DNA of 64,000 nt, from the NCBI RefSeq assembly GCF_001583435.1, contig NZ_CP013251.1, positions 4,911,215 to 4,975,214 of the forward strand, in the 5' to 3' direction. How positions within the stretch are numbered: the first letter of the stretch is position 1; each line of letters begins with the position of its first letter. Under the pieces are notes generated by a model. That model had not been told where the DNA came from. It did no database searches and saw only the letters and a program-made list of their open reading frames with translations. Below are positions 1 to 8,438 of this stretch, piece after piece. The translations under genes and the position numbers were made by a program. The stretch is from Endozoicomonas montiporae CL-33. GTDB taxonomy: Bacteria; Pseudomonadota; Gammaproteobacteria; Pseudomonadales; Endozoicomonadaceae.

Positions 1-130
1 CAACCTACTGGGTTACAACCAGCTGCAATCCATACCAACCCCGGTATCAGAACAACTGTTAACCGAGCAACGTTTAACCGAGCAATTTTCGACCGAACAG
101 CATAGACCTGTCGCTGTGGAGGCTGTATGA
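1..130 (+). CDS. glpA: C-terminal end of probable anaerobic glycerol-3-phosphate dehydrogenase subunit A (partial)
   Basis: An open reading frame enters from the left edge and ends at the TGA at 128-130. That stop overlaps the ATG of glpB (127-129) as ATGA, the usual sign of translational coupling. Only about 42 residues are visible, a low-complexity tail rich in Thr, Glu and Gln with a repeated Leu-Thr-Glu-Gln motif and no recognisable domain. The assignment to GlpA rests on position: glpA directly precedes glpB and glpC in the known operons, where it encodes the FAD subunit that oxidises sn-glycerol-3-phosphate to dihydroxyacetone phosphate. The visible sequence neither proves nor contradicts this. 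Confidence 0.6.
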   Translation, partial: NLLGYNQLQSIPTPVSEQLLTEQRLTEQFSTEQHRPVAVEAV

Positions 131-1440
131 AGTACAACAGCATTATTATTGGCGGCGGCCTTGCCGGTCTGACCAGTGCAATCCGCTGCGCTGAAGCCGG
201 CCTGAAAACAGCACTGATCAGTGCGGGCGACAGCGCCCTGACTTTTGCGTCCGGCTCTATTGATGTATTGGGTATTCGCCCGAACAACTCATTAGTGCAA
301 TATCCTTTTGAAGAAATCAGTCATCTGCCATCCGGTCACCCTTTCCAGAAACTGGGTGCTGGTCAGGTGAAACAAAGCCTGCACTTTTTCACTGGGCAAA
401 TGGCAAAAGCCGGTATTGAAATGTCCAGCCATGAACAACAGAACCATAGCCGCTTAACGGCTCTGGGCGCTGTACGACCCTCCTGGCTGAGTCAAACCGG
501 AACAAAAGCTCTATCCATTGCCGCACCAGCAGCAGGCCTGCGTCGTGTAGCCATCATTAATATTGCAGGCTTTCGCGATTTTCAGCCTGCTCTGGTTGCC
601 GCTGGCATGAAAAAGCATCCGGAGTTTGCCGGTATCGAATTCAGGGTTGCTGACATTAAAGCTGAAACCCTGAATATCAACGCCAGAAATGCCTATGAGT
701 TGCGCTCTCTGGAACTGGCTCGACTGCTAAAACGTGACCTGTTCAGCCAGCCAAAAGGGTTGACCATTTTTGCCTCTGCCATACAGAAAGCAGCCGGTAA
801 TGCAGATCTGGTGGTTTTACCGTCTGTACTGGCCGTTGAAAAGGGTAACGAACTGGTCAGCCAGCTGGAAGCTCAAACCGGTCTGACTATCTGTGAACTG
901 GGCACACTACCTCCGTCATTGCCAGGTATGCGAATGGCAAGTGCACTCAAACAGCGTTATCGAGAGCTCGGAGGCTTGCTTCTTGAGGGTGATGAAGTTC
1001 AGTCTGGTCAATTTGAAAATGGTCAGCTGCACTCTGTTAAAACACGACTGAACCCACATATGCCTCTGGAAGCAGAGCACTTTATTCTGGCAACCGGCAG
1101 CTTCTTTAGTCGTGGTCTGGACAGCAGTCGTTCAACCCTGTCCGATAAAACCTTCAACCTCGATGTTGTTGAAGCCGGTCAGCGTGAGCAGTGGTCAAAG
1201 GAACGCTTCCTGAACGGCAGTCAGCACGGCTTCAGTTACTTTGGTGTTGAAACCAATGAGCACTTCAACCCTTATCAGGATGGGCAGGCTATCAATAATC
1301 TGTACTGCGCCGGTGGTGTACTGGGAGGCTTCAATTCAGTCGCCGAAGCCAGTGCCGGAGGTGTTGCCATCAGTACGGGCTGGTTTGCCGCCAACCAGAT
1401 CATTGCACAGCACAGCCAAACCATCGGGACAGAGAAGTAA
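127..1440 (+). CDS. glpB: Anaerobic glycerol-3-phosphate dehydrogenase subunit B
   Basis: A 437-residue protein, close to the length of E. coli GlpB (about 420). It opens with a dinucleotide-binding motif (IIIGGGLAGLTSAIRCAEAG, residues 6-25) and closes with a second flavoprotein motif (YCAGGVLGGFNSVAEASAGG) typical of FAD-dependent GlpA/GlpB-type subunits. GlpB binds FMN and works with GlpA and the Fe-S anchor GlpC to pass electrons from glycerol-3-phosphate to the menaquinone pool at the inner membrane during anaerobic growth. The ATG overlaps the upstream stop by four bases and glpC follows after nine bases, so it is the middle cistron of glpABC. The family call is secure; the anaerobic role is taken from the family. 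Confidence 0.95.
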   Translation: MKYNSIIIGGGLAGLTSAIRCAEAGLKTALISAGDSALTFASGSIDVLGIRPNNSLVQYPFEEISHLPSGHPFQKLGAGQVKQSLHFFTGQMAKAGIEMSSHEQQNHSRLTALGAVRPSWLSQTGTKALSIAAPAAGLRRVAIINIAGFRDFQPALVAAGMKKHPEFAGIEFRVADIKAETLNINARNAYELRSLELARLLKRDLFSQPKGLTIFASAIQKAAGNADLVVLPSVLAVEKGNELVSQLEAQTGLTICELGTLPPSLPGMRMASALKQRYRELGGLLLEGDEVQSGQFENGQLHSVKTRLNPHMPLEAEHFILATGSFFSRGLDSSRSTLSDKTFNLDVVEAGQREQWSKERFLNGSQHGFSYFGVETNEHFNPYQDGQAINNLYCAGGVLGGFNSVAEASAGGVAISTGWFAANQIIAQHSQTIGTEK

Positions 1441-1449
1441 GAGGCAGCT

Positions 1450-2646
1450 ATGTTGAATCTCATTGATACCAGTTTTGACAACTGCATTAAATGTACCGTC
1501 TGCACCACTCGCTGCCCGGTCGCCGAAGCCAATCCGGATTATCCTGGTCCCAAGCAAGCTGGCCCCGATGGCGAACGTCTGCGTATAAAAAATCCGGAAC
1601 TGTACGACGAAGCCCTGAAGCACTGCACCAACTGCAAACGCTGCGAAGTGGCCTGCCCTTCCGGTGTTCATGTGGGTACCGTTATTCAGCTGGCAAAAGC
1701 AAAACACGGTGGTTACAAGAAAGGGCCACGTGAATTTATGCTGAGTCACACCGATTTGATGGGTAGCCTGTCCTCTCCGGCAGCACCGATTGTTAATACA
1801 GTGACCAAACTGAAACCGGTTAAAAAGCTGCTGGATAAAACCCTCGGGATCGACGAGCGTCGTACATTGCCCAAGTATACCGACCAGACGTTCCGAAGCT
1901 GGTTCAACAAACAATCGGGTACTCAGGAACAATTCAAACGGAAAGTCAGCTTCTTCCATGGCTGCTTTACCAACTATAACGACCCGACTGTCGGCAAAAA
2001 TCTGGTCGCTGTTCTGAACGCCATGAATATTGGCGTGAATCTTCTGAAAAAAGAGAAGTGCTGTGGTGTACCTTTGATTGCAAATGGCTTCTTTGACAAA
2101 GCCCGCAAAAACGCCGAGTTGAATATGAGCCAGTTCGCAGACTCGCTCACGAAAACCGAATGCGTGATTGCGACTGAACCCAGCTGCACCATGACCCTGC
2201 GGGATGAATACCCGGAAGTTCTGGACGTTGATAACAGCGATATCAAAGACCAGATTTTCTTTGCCTCTGCTTTTATTGCCCGAGAGTTTGCCAAAGGCAA
2301 TTCGCCGGATATGAAGCCGGTAAAACTGCGAGTGGCTTATCACAGCCCATGCCACCTGATTAAAGCCGGTGGTGTCATTCACACCATGGAACTGCTGAAC
2401 AGTATTCCGGGACTGGAAGTGATTATGCTGGATCAGAAATGCTGCGGCATGTCCGGAACCTATGGTTTCAAGAAAGAAAATTACGACACCTCCCAGAGTA
2501 TCGGCCAGGGTATCTTTGACCAGATCGAAGCTCTGGGAGTGGACTATGTCGTGACAGACTGTGAATCCTGCAAGATGCAGGTAGAGATGAACACCGGTCA
2601 CACCGTTTTGCATCCACTGACGCTTTTAGCTCAATCTTTGACCTGA
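1450..2646 (+). CDS. glpC: Anaerobic glycerol-3-phosphate dehydrogenase subunit C (Fe-S, CCG domains)
   Basis: 398 residues, against about 396 for E. coli GlpC. The N-terminus has two ferredoxin-type [4Fe-4S] motifs, CIKCTVCTTRCP (around residue 12) and CTNCKRCEVACP (around residue 58). The C-terminal half has two cysteine-rich CCG domains, with the motifs KCCGVPL (around 205) and KCCGMSGTYGF (around 330), the fold shared with heterodisulfide reductase subunit B. GlpC anchors the GlpAB dimer to the cytoplasmic face of the membrane and relays electrons to quinone. It starts nine bases after glpB and is followed by a hairpin and glpR. All four cluster-binding regions appear intact. Confidence 0.95.
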   Translation: MLNLIDTSFDNCIKCTVCTTRCPVAEANPDYPGPKQAGPDGERLRIKNPELYDEALKHCTNCKRCEVACPSGVHVGTVIQLAKAKHGGYKKGPREFMLSHTDLMGSLSSPAAPIVNTVTKLKPVKKLLDKTLGIDERRTLPKYTDQTFRSWFNKQSGTQEQFKRKVSFFHGCFTNYNDPTVGKNLVAVLNAMNIGVNLLKKEKCCGVPLIANGFFDKARKNAELNMSQFADSLTKTECVIATEPSCTMTLRDEYPEVLDVDNSDIKDQIFFASAFIAREFAKGNSPDMKPVKLRVAYHSPCHLIKAGGVIHTMELLNSIPGLEVIMLDQKCCGMSGTYGFKKENYDTSQSIGQGIFDQIEALGVDYVVTDCESCKMQVEMNTGHTVLHPLTLLAQSLT

Positions 2647-2680
2647 GCCAAACAAAATAAATATCAAATTCGTATGATTG

Positions 2681-2719
2681 ACGGGCGGGTTTAAATAAAC
2701 AGCATATTAAACCCGCCGT
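2681..2719 (+). terminator. Stem-loop after glpC
   Basis: GGCGGGTTTAA (2684-2694) pairs with TTAAACCCGCC (2707-2717) across a 12-base loop, and the outer ACG/CGT bases extend the stem around one bulged G. No T-run follows (TAAAACA), so it may act as an RNA-stabilising or rho-assisted end of the glp operon rather than a strong intrinsic terminator. Confidence 0.45.
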
Positions 2720-2773
2720 TAAAACATGCACCGATTGAACCTTCATTTCTTGCTGCCACTGCCCATGTATTGA

Positions 2774-3577
2774 ATGCTTATGGATGCCATAAAAACTGAC
2801 AGACCATCACCTCAGCTACCTCAAAGCCGCCGCCATGAAATGATTATTAACCTGATAAAGCAGGAAGGCTTTGTGACCACAGAAGGGCTGGTTCAGCATT
2901 TCAGGGTGACACCACAAACCATACGGCGGGATTTGAATGAACTGGATCGGCAGGGACAAATCAGTCGTCATCACGGTGGAGCCGGCCTGGCTAACAGCAG
3001 TACAGAAAACACTCAATACAGCGAACGAAAAAAACAACTGAGTTCAGAAAAAGACCGCATTGCCAACGAACTGGTGAAACGCATTCCCGACGGCTCTTCC
3101 CTTTTCATTGATATTGGCACTTCCACTGAATCGGTCGCCCGCGCACTGCTTAAACACAATCACCTCAAAGTCGTTACCAATAACCTGCACGTTGCCTCTA
3201 TTCTTCTTGCACGCGATGATTTCACCGTGATTATTGCCGGTGGCGAGGTTCGCAATCGCGATGGCGGTATTATGGGAGAAGCGACACGGGACTTTATCAG
3301 CCAGTTCCGGATGGACTTTGCGATCACGGGTATCAGTGGCATAGACCTCGATGGCACTCTGCTGGACTTTGATTATCACGAAGTGTGTGTTGCACAGGCT
3401 ATGATGGCCAATGCCCACAAGGTTTTCACGATTGCAGACCACAGCAAATTTGGTCGCAGCGCCATGATCCGCCTGGGTCATGTAGAAGATATTGATACGC
3501 TGTTTACTGATGTTCAGCCACCAGCGCCATTAATGGATCAGCTTAAGCAGGGACAAACAGACGTCGTTGTGTGCTGA
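2774..3577 (+). CDS. glpR: DeoR-family glycerol-3-phosphate regulon repressor
   Basis: 267 residues with the full DeoR architecture: an N-terminal winged helix (residues ~20-70) with the recognition segment TPQTIRRDLNELDRQG, then a DeoR sugar-phosphate sensor domain with DIGTSTE, VTNNLHVA, AGGEVRNRDGGIMGEA, GISGID and DHSKFGR. These track E. coli GlpR (252 residues) closely through the whole length. GlpR represses glp genes and is released by glycerol-3-phosphate. Its place just downstream of glpABC supports the name. The protein starts about a dozen residues upstream of the E. coli start; ATG 2774 and ATG 2780 are both possible and neither has a strong ribosome-binding site. I did not find a convincing GlpR operator in the 130 bases upstream. 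Confidence 0.92.
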   Translation: MLMDAIKTDRPSPQLPQSRRHEMIINLIKQEGFVTTEGLVQHFRVTPQTIRRDLNELDRQGQISRHHGGAGLANSSTENTQYSERKKQLSSEKDRIANELVKRIPDGSSLFIDIGTSTESVARALLKHNHLKVVTNNLHVASILLARDDFTVIIAGGEVRNRDGGIMGEATRDFISQFRMDFAITGISGIDLDGTLLDFDYHEVCVAQAMMANAHKVFTIADHSKFGRSAMIRLGHVEDIDTLFTDVQPPAPLMDQLKQGQTDVVVC

Positions 3578-3590
3578 TTAAGTGCAAGAA

Positions 3591-3622
3591 CAGGGATAGA
3601 TGAACAGCGCCTTCTATCCCTG
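3591..3622 (+). terminator. Possible terminator stem-loop after glpR
   Basis: CAGGGATAGA (3591-3600) and TCTATCCCTG (3613-3622) form a perfect 10-bp stem with a 12-base loop, 14 bases after the glpR stop and facing a convergent minus-strand ORF. No T-tract follows on the plus strand, so termination strength is uncertain. Confidence 0.4.
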
Positions 3623-3639
3623 ACATCTGGCTACGTCCA

Positions 3640-3873
3640 TCAGACACTATTTTTTTCCATTTCCGATTCCGGCATATCTCTGGCTGCTTCCATCGTATCC
3701 AGCTGCCCCCTTGCCAGCAGATAGTCTTCACACTCGTTAATTACCGAGCGAATAGAATCATCCTCGACACTTTCAGTATGGGTTCTTACATCAGAACTCC
3801 GATCTCGATATAAATCGGGCCTGTTCAACAGCTTAACCATGCCTTCAAGGTATTCTGACCAGGGCTTACGCAT
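3640..3873 (-). CDS. Small hypothetical protein, 77 aa
   Basis: A short minus-strand ORF convergent with glpR. The product is mostly charged and helical (MRKPWSEYLEG at the N-terminus, an acidic C-terminus), with no signal peptide or membrane segment and no motif I recognise. The ATG at 3873 is preferred to the in-frame TTG one codon upstream. There is no strong Shine-Dalgarno sequence. It could be a species-level orphan; composition looks protein-like (amphipathic, balanced), but coding status is unproven. Confidence 0.4.
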   Translation of the reverse strand: MRKPWSEYLEGMVKLLNRPDLYRDRSSDVRTHTESVEDDSIRSVINECEDYLLARGQLDTMEAARDMPESEMEKNSV

Positions 3874-4047
3874 CAATCTGAACTAGCAAATGCCGATTAG
3901 GTAGTTGTTTTCTCTAACACACAGCTGAAAAGAAGTTGAAATAATCAAACTCTCAGGATTTTTAAACGACAGTAGGTTTTATATCTCCTGATTTTCACCA
4001 GTTCCAAACCGAACAGTCATACTTTGAAAATCTGTAGTCGTTAATAT

Positions 4048-5289
4048 TCAGCCTCTACAAGATAGGTACGATTGTTTTAATTTGATGCGTAAACCCTGTG
4101 ACTTTGGAAACCTTTCAATAAAATCTCTGACGCCTTCATTAATTTCTTTTAACTCTTTCTTAATATAGGGTCTTACACTTTCCTTGTAGCCATGTTTTTT
4201 TACAAACATTTCCAAGTCATAAATCTTACTTTGAATATCAACCGAAAGTTCAACCAGCTCGCCAGGAACAGGAACGTCATTAACCGCATAGTAATCTTCA
4301 AATACTTTATCCAGAAAGTGGCATGTTTTCCCCGCATTGAGTACCGCTTTTTCAAGTTTTGCAGGGCTAATCATTTTACCCTCAGAATCTGCAAGAGGTG
4401 TTTCAGGAAGTAAGCTTTTAGCCAGTTGAGGTAATGATTTCAATAAAGTTGCACCCAGCATAATAGTACCATTTACACTAATAGCCTCTGCTACTTTTGA
4501 AGCTGTATAGGAAGGTTTGTCTGATTTAAACATCGCCAGATACCGTCCTGAATAACTATCAGTCATTTTTGAATAAGGAAAATAGTTACTGAAATGCCCA
4601 CTGTAATCAGTTTTTTCGAACACTTTCTGTACAAAATCGAGGCAATTAAATTCAGCCAAATTGTAAATACAGGCAGTGCCATCAGTGCCATCTGGGCTAT
4701 TACATGTCACCTGAGCGTCAGCAATAAAATGTTCCAAGCTTCTTGCCTCAGAAGCGGTAATAGGAAAATCCACATGAGGGTAGGGATCAAAAAAACCAGG
4801 TCTCACATAACTACTATTTTGTCCATAAACAACTTTCTCATTTACAATAGATCCTATTGTATCTCCTGCTACAGAAAGAAACTTTAAGTTCTCTTTCATG
4901 TCAGGTATTTTATGATAGTACTCCCTTAACAGTTCTCTTTTGGCTTCGATGTCATCACTGGCTGCTTCTTCATCTGGCAATTTTCCTTCAAAATGCACTT
5001 TGCTAAATTGATCTAATTCAAGATCATTTTCGTCATCACATCTAACATCTTCTCTTCCACCTAAGTAGTTTTTTGGATAAAACCCCCTGAAAGCATCAAT
5101 ATTCCTTTCAGGAATAGTCAGTCGAATAAACCCGTGTAGTTTATCCAGATAAATTGATAGTTTAGGTTCAACAGAATCAAACGTTTTTATCTCCAAGCGA
5201 CCCTTTTCACATTTCCGAAGGTCTCGTTTCGAAAAAGGTCCCGAAGCTGTCAGTTGCTCGTTACAACTAACCATATTCATCCCTGTCAT
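4048..5289 (-). CDS. Hypothetical protein, 413 aa, with a cysteine-peptidase-like NC motif
   Basis: A complete ORF with a good ribosome-binding site (GAGGGACAGG just upstream of the ATG at 5289). It has no clear signal peptide; the N-terminal third is rich in charged residues. The middle holds CIYNLAEFNCLDFVQKVF (around residue 210), in which an Asn-Cys at the start of a helix resembles the nucleophile region of papain/NlpC-like enzymes, but I cannot find the partner His with confidence. A short hydrophobic stretch (SVNGTIMLGATLL, around 275) is followed by a long helical C-terminus. The sequence is visibly AT-richer than neighbouring core genes, suggesting acquisition. It is single and flanked by non-related genes. 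Function unknown. Confidence 0.7.
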   Translation of the reverse strand: MTGMNMVSCNEQLTASGPFSKRDLRKCEKGRLEIKTFDSVEPKLSIYLDKLHGFIRLTIPERNIDAFRGFYPKNYLGGREDVRCDDENDLELDQFSKVHFEGKLPDEEAASDDIEAKRELLREYYHKIPDMKENLKFLSVAGDTIGSIVNEKVVYGQNSSYVRPGFFDPYPHVDFPITASEARSLEHFIADAQVTCNSPDGTDGTACIYNLAEFNCLDFVQKVFEKTDYSGHFSNYFPYSKMTDSYSGRYLAMFKSDKPSYTASKVAEAISVNGTIMLGATLLKSLPQLAKSLLPETPLADSEGKMISPAKLEKAVLNAGKTCHFLDKVFEDYYAVNDVPVPGELVELSVDIQSKIYDLEMFVKKHGYKESVRPYIKKELKEINEGVRDFIERFPKSQGLRIKLKQSYLSCRG

Positions 5290-5456
5290 GACCTGTCCCT
5301 CTTCTTAATTAATCCTTTGAAGCTTCGCTATTTAATTAACAAGCGCTACATCAATTGATTCGGATTAAATCACTGACAGGGCAATTGATCACTAACCAGC
5401 CTGTCAGTCCCTCTAACCATTAAAAACGGTGAACGAATAGGGCAGCCTCAGAAAAA

Positions 5457-6074
5457 CTAAACATTGCCTTGCCTGAAGGTATACACACCAGCAAACACAC
5501 GGGTTGTGGCGGTAATTGCACACAACACGGTAAACACCAAAGCTATCTGCGGAAAATAGGTGGGAAACAGGCACATGGCAATAAAAAACAGAATGGTTTC
5601 GGTGCCTTCAGCCAGACCGCCCAGATAGTACATGGACTTGTTCCGATAAACCGGATTCTCGATATTCTGCTTGGCCGCAATCGCCGCGAACGCCAGAAAG
5701 CTACTGCCTGTTGCCATAAAGCCACATAGCAACAGACAAGCCATTAAGGCATTGGCCGACGGAGCCGCCAGTGCAAAACCGACAATAATGGAAGCATAAA
5801 AGATAAAGTCCAGAACGATATCCAGAAAGCCGCCCACGTCGGTTGTGCCCCGAATTCGGGCCAGGGCTCCATCCAGCCCGTCCATTGTCCGGTTAATACA
5901 GATAAACAACAGTGCCAGTATATAGCTCTGAGTCGCCAGAGCAGGCAGTGCAAGCAGACCAATAAAGAAACCAGACACGGTTATCTGGTTAGGCGTAATA
6001 CCAAAGGTATTGATTCGGGTGGCAATAATGTGCAGCGTCGGCCTGACCAACGCAGCACTCCAACGATCCAGCAT
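5457..6074 (-). CDS. ynjF: CDP-alcohol phosphatidyltransferase family membrane protein (YnjF-like)
   Basis: A 205-residue polytopic membrane protein with the CDP-alcohol phosphotransferase signature D-x2-DG-x2-AR-x7-G-x3-D-x3-D, seen as DGLDGALARIRG followed by GFLDIVLD (residues ~65-90). The four Asp residues that bind the two metal ions are all present. Such enzymes move a phospho-alcohol from CDP to an acceptor in membrane lipid synthesis; the acceptor here is unknown. It is the last gene of a minus-strand set matching E. coli ynjBCD-F, three bases after the YnjD-like ATPase, so the two are almost certainly co-translated. The symbol is by synteny and size; biochemical function of YnjF itself is not established. 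Confidence 0.85.
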   Translation of the reverse strand: MLDRWSAALVRPTLHIIATRINTFGITPNQITVSGFFIGLLALPALATQSYILALLFICINRTMDGLDGALARIRGTTDVGGFLDIVLDFIFYASIIVGFALAAPSANALMACLLLCGFMATGSSFLAFAAIAAKQNIENPVYRNKSMYYLGGLAEGTETILFFIAMCLFPTYFPQIALVFTVLCAITATTRVFAGVYTFRQGNV

Positions 6075-6077
6075 ATT

Positions 6078-6719
6078 CTAACTATGTACCGTTTGATGGG
6101 TTAAATGTAACACCCGGTTCCTGTCAGCAATGTCGTCTTCATCGTGAGTCACAAGAATCGCGGGGATGTTTCGTTGGGCAATAGTCGTAAAAACCAGTGC
6201 CCGGAAGTGAGCACGGGTCTCACGGTCGAGTTTCGAAAAAGGCTCATCCAGCAATAGAGCGCAAGGTTCCGCTGCCAGTGTTCGCAACAGGCTGACTCTG
6301 GCAGCCTGACCACCCGACAATTGTCGTGGATAATAACCGGCACACTGCTGCAGACCAATGCTTTCCAAGGCAGCCTGAGCCTTCTGCTTTTTACCGGCCT
6401 GCGCACCTGCCGGAGCTGCAAACATCATGTTTTCAAGCACCGTCATATGGGGAAACAGTAAAGGGTCCTGAAACAAAATCCCTACCCGCCTCTTTTCCAC
6501 AGGTACACCCTGCAAGGGCTGACCGTCCAGCAAAATGTCACCACGGGCATCAAACTGTTCACCCAACGTTCCGGCCACAAACGACAACAGGGTCGATTTA
6601 CCGCAGCCACTGGGCCCCATCAGACTGAATACCTTGCCAGCGGCTACGGTCAGGCTGACCGGTTCAAACAACGGCCGATGCGCCAGGCCAATAGCCACCT
6701 GTTTCAGTTCAAGACTCAT
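6078..6719 (-). CDS. ynjD: ABC transporter ATP-binding protein (YnjD-like)
   Basis: 213 residues with a full nucleotide-binding domain: Walker A GPSGCGKST (around residue 34), Q-loop region FQDPLLFPH, signature LSGGQAARVSLLR, Walker B ALLLDEP and the H-loop VTHDE. It is short, with no extra C-terminal regulatory domain. It lies six bases after the permease gene and three bases before the phosphatidyltransferase, the order seen for E. coli ynjC-ynjD-(ynjE)-ynjF. It should energise import of whatever the YnjB-like protein binds. The substrate is unknown; the closest subfamilies handle thiamine, spermidine/putrescine, sulfate or iron. Confidence 0.9.
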   Translation of the reverse strand: MSLELKQVAIGLAHRPLFEPVSLTVAAGKVFSLMGPSGCGKSTLLSFVAGTLGEQFDARGDILLDGQPLQGVPVEKRRVGILFQDPLLFPHMTVLENMMFAAPAGAQAGKKQKAQAALESIGLQQCAGYYPRQLSGGQAARVSLLRTLAAEPCALLLDEPFSKLDRETRAHFRALVFTTIAQRNIPAILVTHDEDDIADRNRVLHLTHQTVHS

Positions 6720-6725
6720 TGTGGA

Positions 6726-8438
6726 TCATCCCTGCCATGCTTTTTTGCGGTTAATGAAACGGGCAAACAGAAAGCCAAGTAAAGGCAGCAGCGCCTGCGT
6801 CAATCCATAGATCGCCGCAAGACGCCGATCATAACCTGCACCAATGGCAACCGCTTCAGTCGTAACGGTTAACACTCGACCAGCCCCTAATAATAACGTG
6901 GGTAGATATTGAACGACACTGACAGAAAAACCTACCGCCCAGGCTGAAACAATAGCGGGCTTCAGCATCGGCCATTTGACCTGCCACCAGGCTCGTGACC
7001 AGGAGCTTCCAAATGTCAGGGCAACCGTCTGGTAACGATGATCAAACGATGTAAATGCTCCGTGTAACCCAAGGTAAACGTAAGGAAAGACCATCAGCAA
7101 ATGCCCGAAACTGACCAGCAGAAACGGATACTGATCAACGCCTGCTCCAAACAATAGCTCACCCACCATCGGCAAACCGGCAAAGAGGGTCATTTGTGGA
7201 ATCAATAAAGCGATACAGGGCAACAACAAAGGCCAGTAACGTCCACGCTGGTTCTGATACTCCAACATCACCAAACTGGCGACGACTGCCGTCAGGCTGC
7301 TGGCCAGCCCCAGTTGCATCGCCAACAGCAGAGGCTCCTGCAATAGGGATGCATGGTGCTGCCAATACTGAATGGTGGTGACAGAAGGCAGGATATCAGG
7401 AAAACGCCATCGTCCTGCAAACGACCAGATGAGCAGAACAAGGTTCGCCCCTATCGATAGCAGCGCCAGAACCGGTAAAGTCGAAAACGCCAGCCATAAA
7501 ACAGGATGACGAACCTGTTTTCGTCCATTCAGCCAAACCATTCGGGCCAGTGGAGCCAACAGCCGTTCAACGGCAAACCAGAACAACAACCCTGCCAAGG
7601 TAACGATTAACAACACGATGGCTCCGGCACTGGCTAACAACCGGAAGCTCAGATCAGGGTTCTGAAACCAGCGCAGTACCAACACTGCAAGCGGTGCCGG
7701 TAACTGGGGGCCAATGACCAATGCCGCATCCACAACGGTGATGCCATACACCAGCACGGCAAACAGAGGCAACTTCAACTGGCGATACAGCTGTGGCACC
7801 AATACTTTCCACCACGCCTGAATGCGATCATAACCCAGGCTTTGCGCCATCATCAGCTGCCGTTGTGGTTGTAGCTGATGAAGAATACCCACACTCATCA
7901 ACAGCAGAAACGGCACACTTTTGATTAACAGCATCAAAATCAATGACCAGCCTTTCGGGTCATTCACCGTCAGCCAGAACGGCGGCTCATGCCAGCCCGT
8001 CAGAGGTGCAATAGCTCTGACCAGCCAGCCACTGGGGGCAATCAGAAAGCTCAGACCAATGGCAAAGGCCACATGGGGCAGTGCCAGTGCCGGGGCAATG
8101 TAGAGTGTTACCCAGTTCCAGAATCGTCCTCCCCACAGCAGGCTTAAGACCGTCAGGGTAATCACCAACGCCAGAAAAGCCGAGGTTAAACCGGTAAACA
8201 GACTGAGCCAGATCGACTGCGACAAGCCCGGCCACTGAAACAGCGGCTCCCAGACGTTGAGTAACGCTGTCGTTGAAAAAGCATCAAAACCCAGTGCCGG
8301 GTAATAACCCAGCGCCGGTAAAATCAAACCCGCCACACCGGCAAATAAAGGAACAAGGCAGAGCAGCACCACGACCACCGTGCCCGGCCTCAAGAATGAC
8401 TGTACAGAAAAAAACGACGGGTTATGTCCTGACATCAT
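6726..8438 (-). CDS. ynjC: ABC transporter permease, fused two-domain (YnjC-like)
   Basis: About 570 residues and around twelve membrane spans. Two homologous permease halves are visible, each with an EAA-like cytoplasmic loop: the first near YDRIQAWWKVLVPQLYRQLK, the second near GSSWSRAWWQVKWPMLKPAI. This duplicated arrangement is typical of ThiP/FbpB/YnjC-type permeases, which work without a separate partner. The start is set at ATG 8438, where ATGA overlaps the stop of the binding-protein gene by four bases; this gives MMSGHNP and is better supported than the GTG-like start 24 bases further upstream. Co-translated with the ATPase that follows. Confidence 0.9.
   Translation of the reverse strand: MMSGHNPSFFSVQSFLRPGTVVVVLLCLVPLFAGVAGLILPALGYYPALGFDAFSTTALLNVWEPLFQWPGLSQSIWLSLFTGLTSAFLALVITLTVLSLLWGGRFWNWVTLYIAPALALPHVAFAIGLSFLIAPSGWLVRAIAPLTGWHEPPFWLTVNDPKGWSLILMLLIKSVPFLLLMSVGILHQLQPQRQLMMAQSLGYDRIQAWWKVLVPQLYRQLKLPLFAVLVYGITVVDAALVIGPQLPAPLAVLVLRWFQNPDLSFRLLASAGAIVLLIVTLAGLLFWFAVERLLAPLARMVWLNGRKQVRHPVLWLAFSTLPVLALLSIGANLVLLIWSFAGRWRFPDILPSVTTIQYWQHHASLLQEPLLLAMQLGLASSLTAVVASLVMLEYQNQRGRYWPLLLPCIALLIPQMTLFAGLPMVGELLFGAGVDQYPFLLVSFGHLLMVFPYVYLGLHGAFTSFDHRYQTVALTFGSSWSRAWWQVKWPMLKPAIVSAWAVGFSVSVVQYLPTLLLGAGRVLTVTTEAVAIGAGYDRRLAAIYGLTQALLPLLGFLFARFINRKKAWQG

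Noticed and set aside
1336..2613. 425-codon open frame antisense to glpC
   Set aside because: It lies opposite a gene with intact Fe-S motifs, has no ribosome-binding site, and reads as codon-shadow sequence rich in His and Phe.
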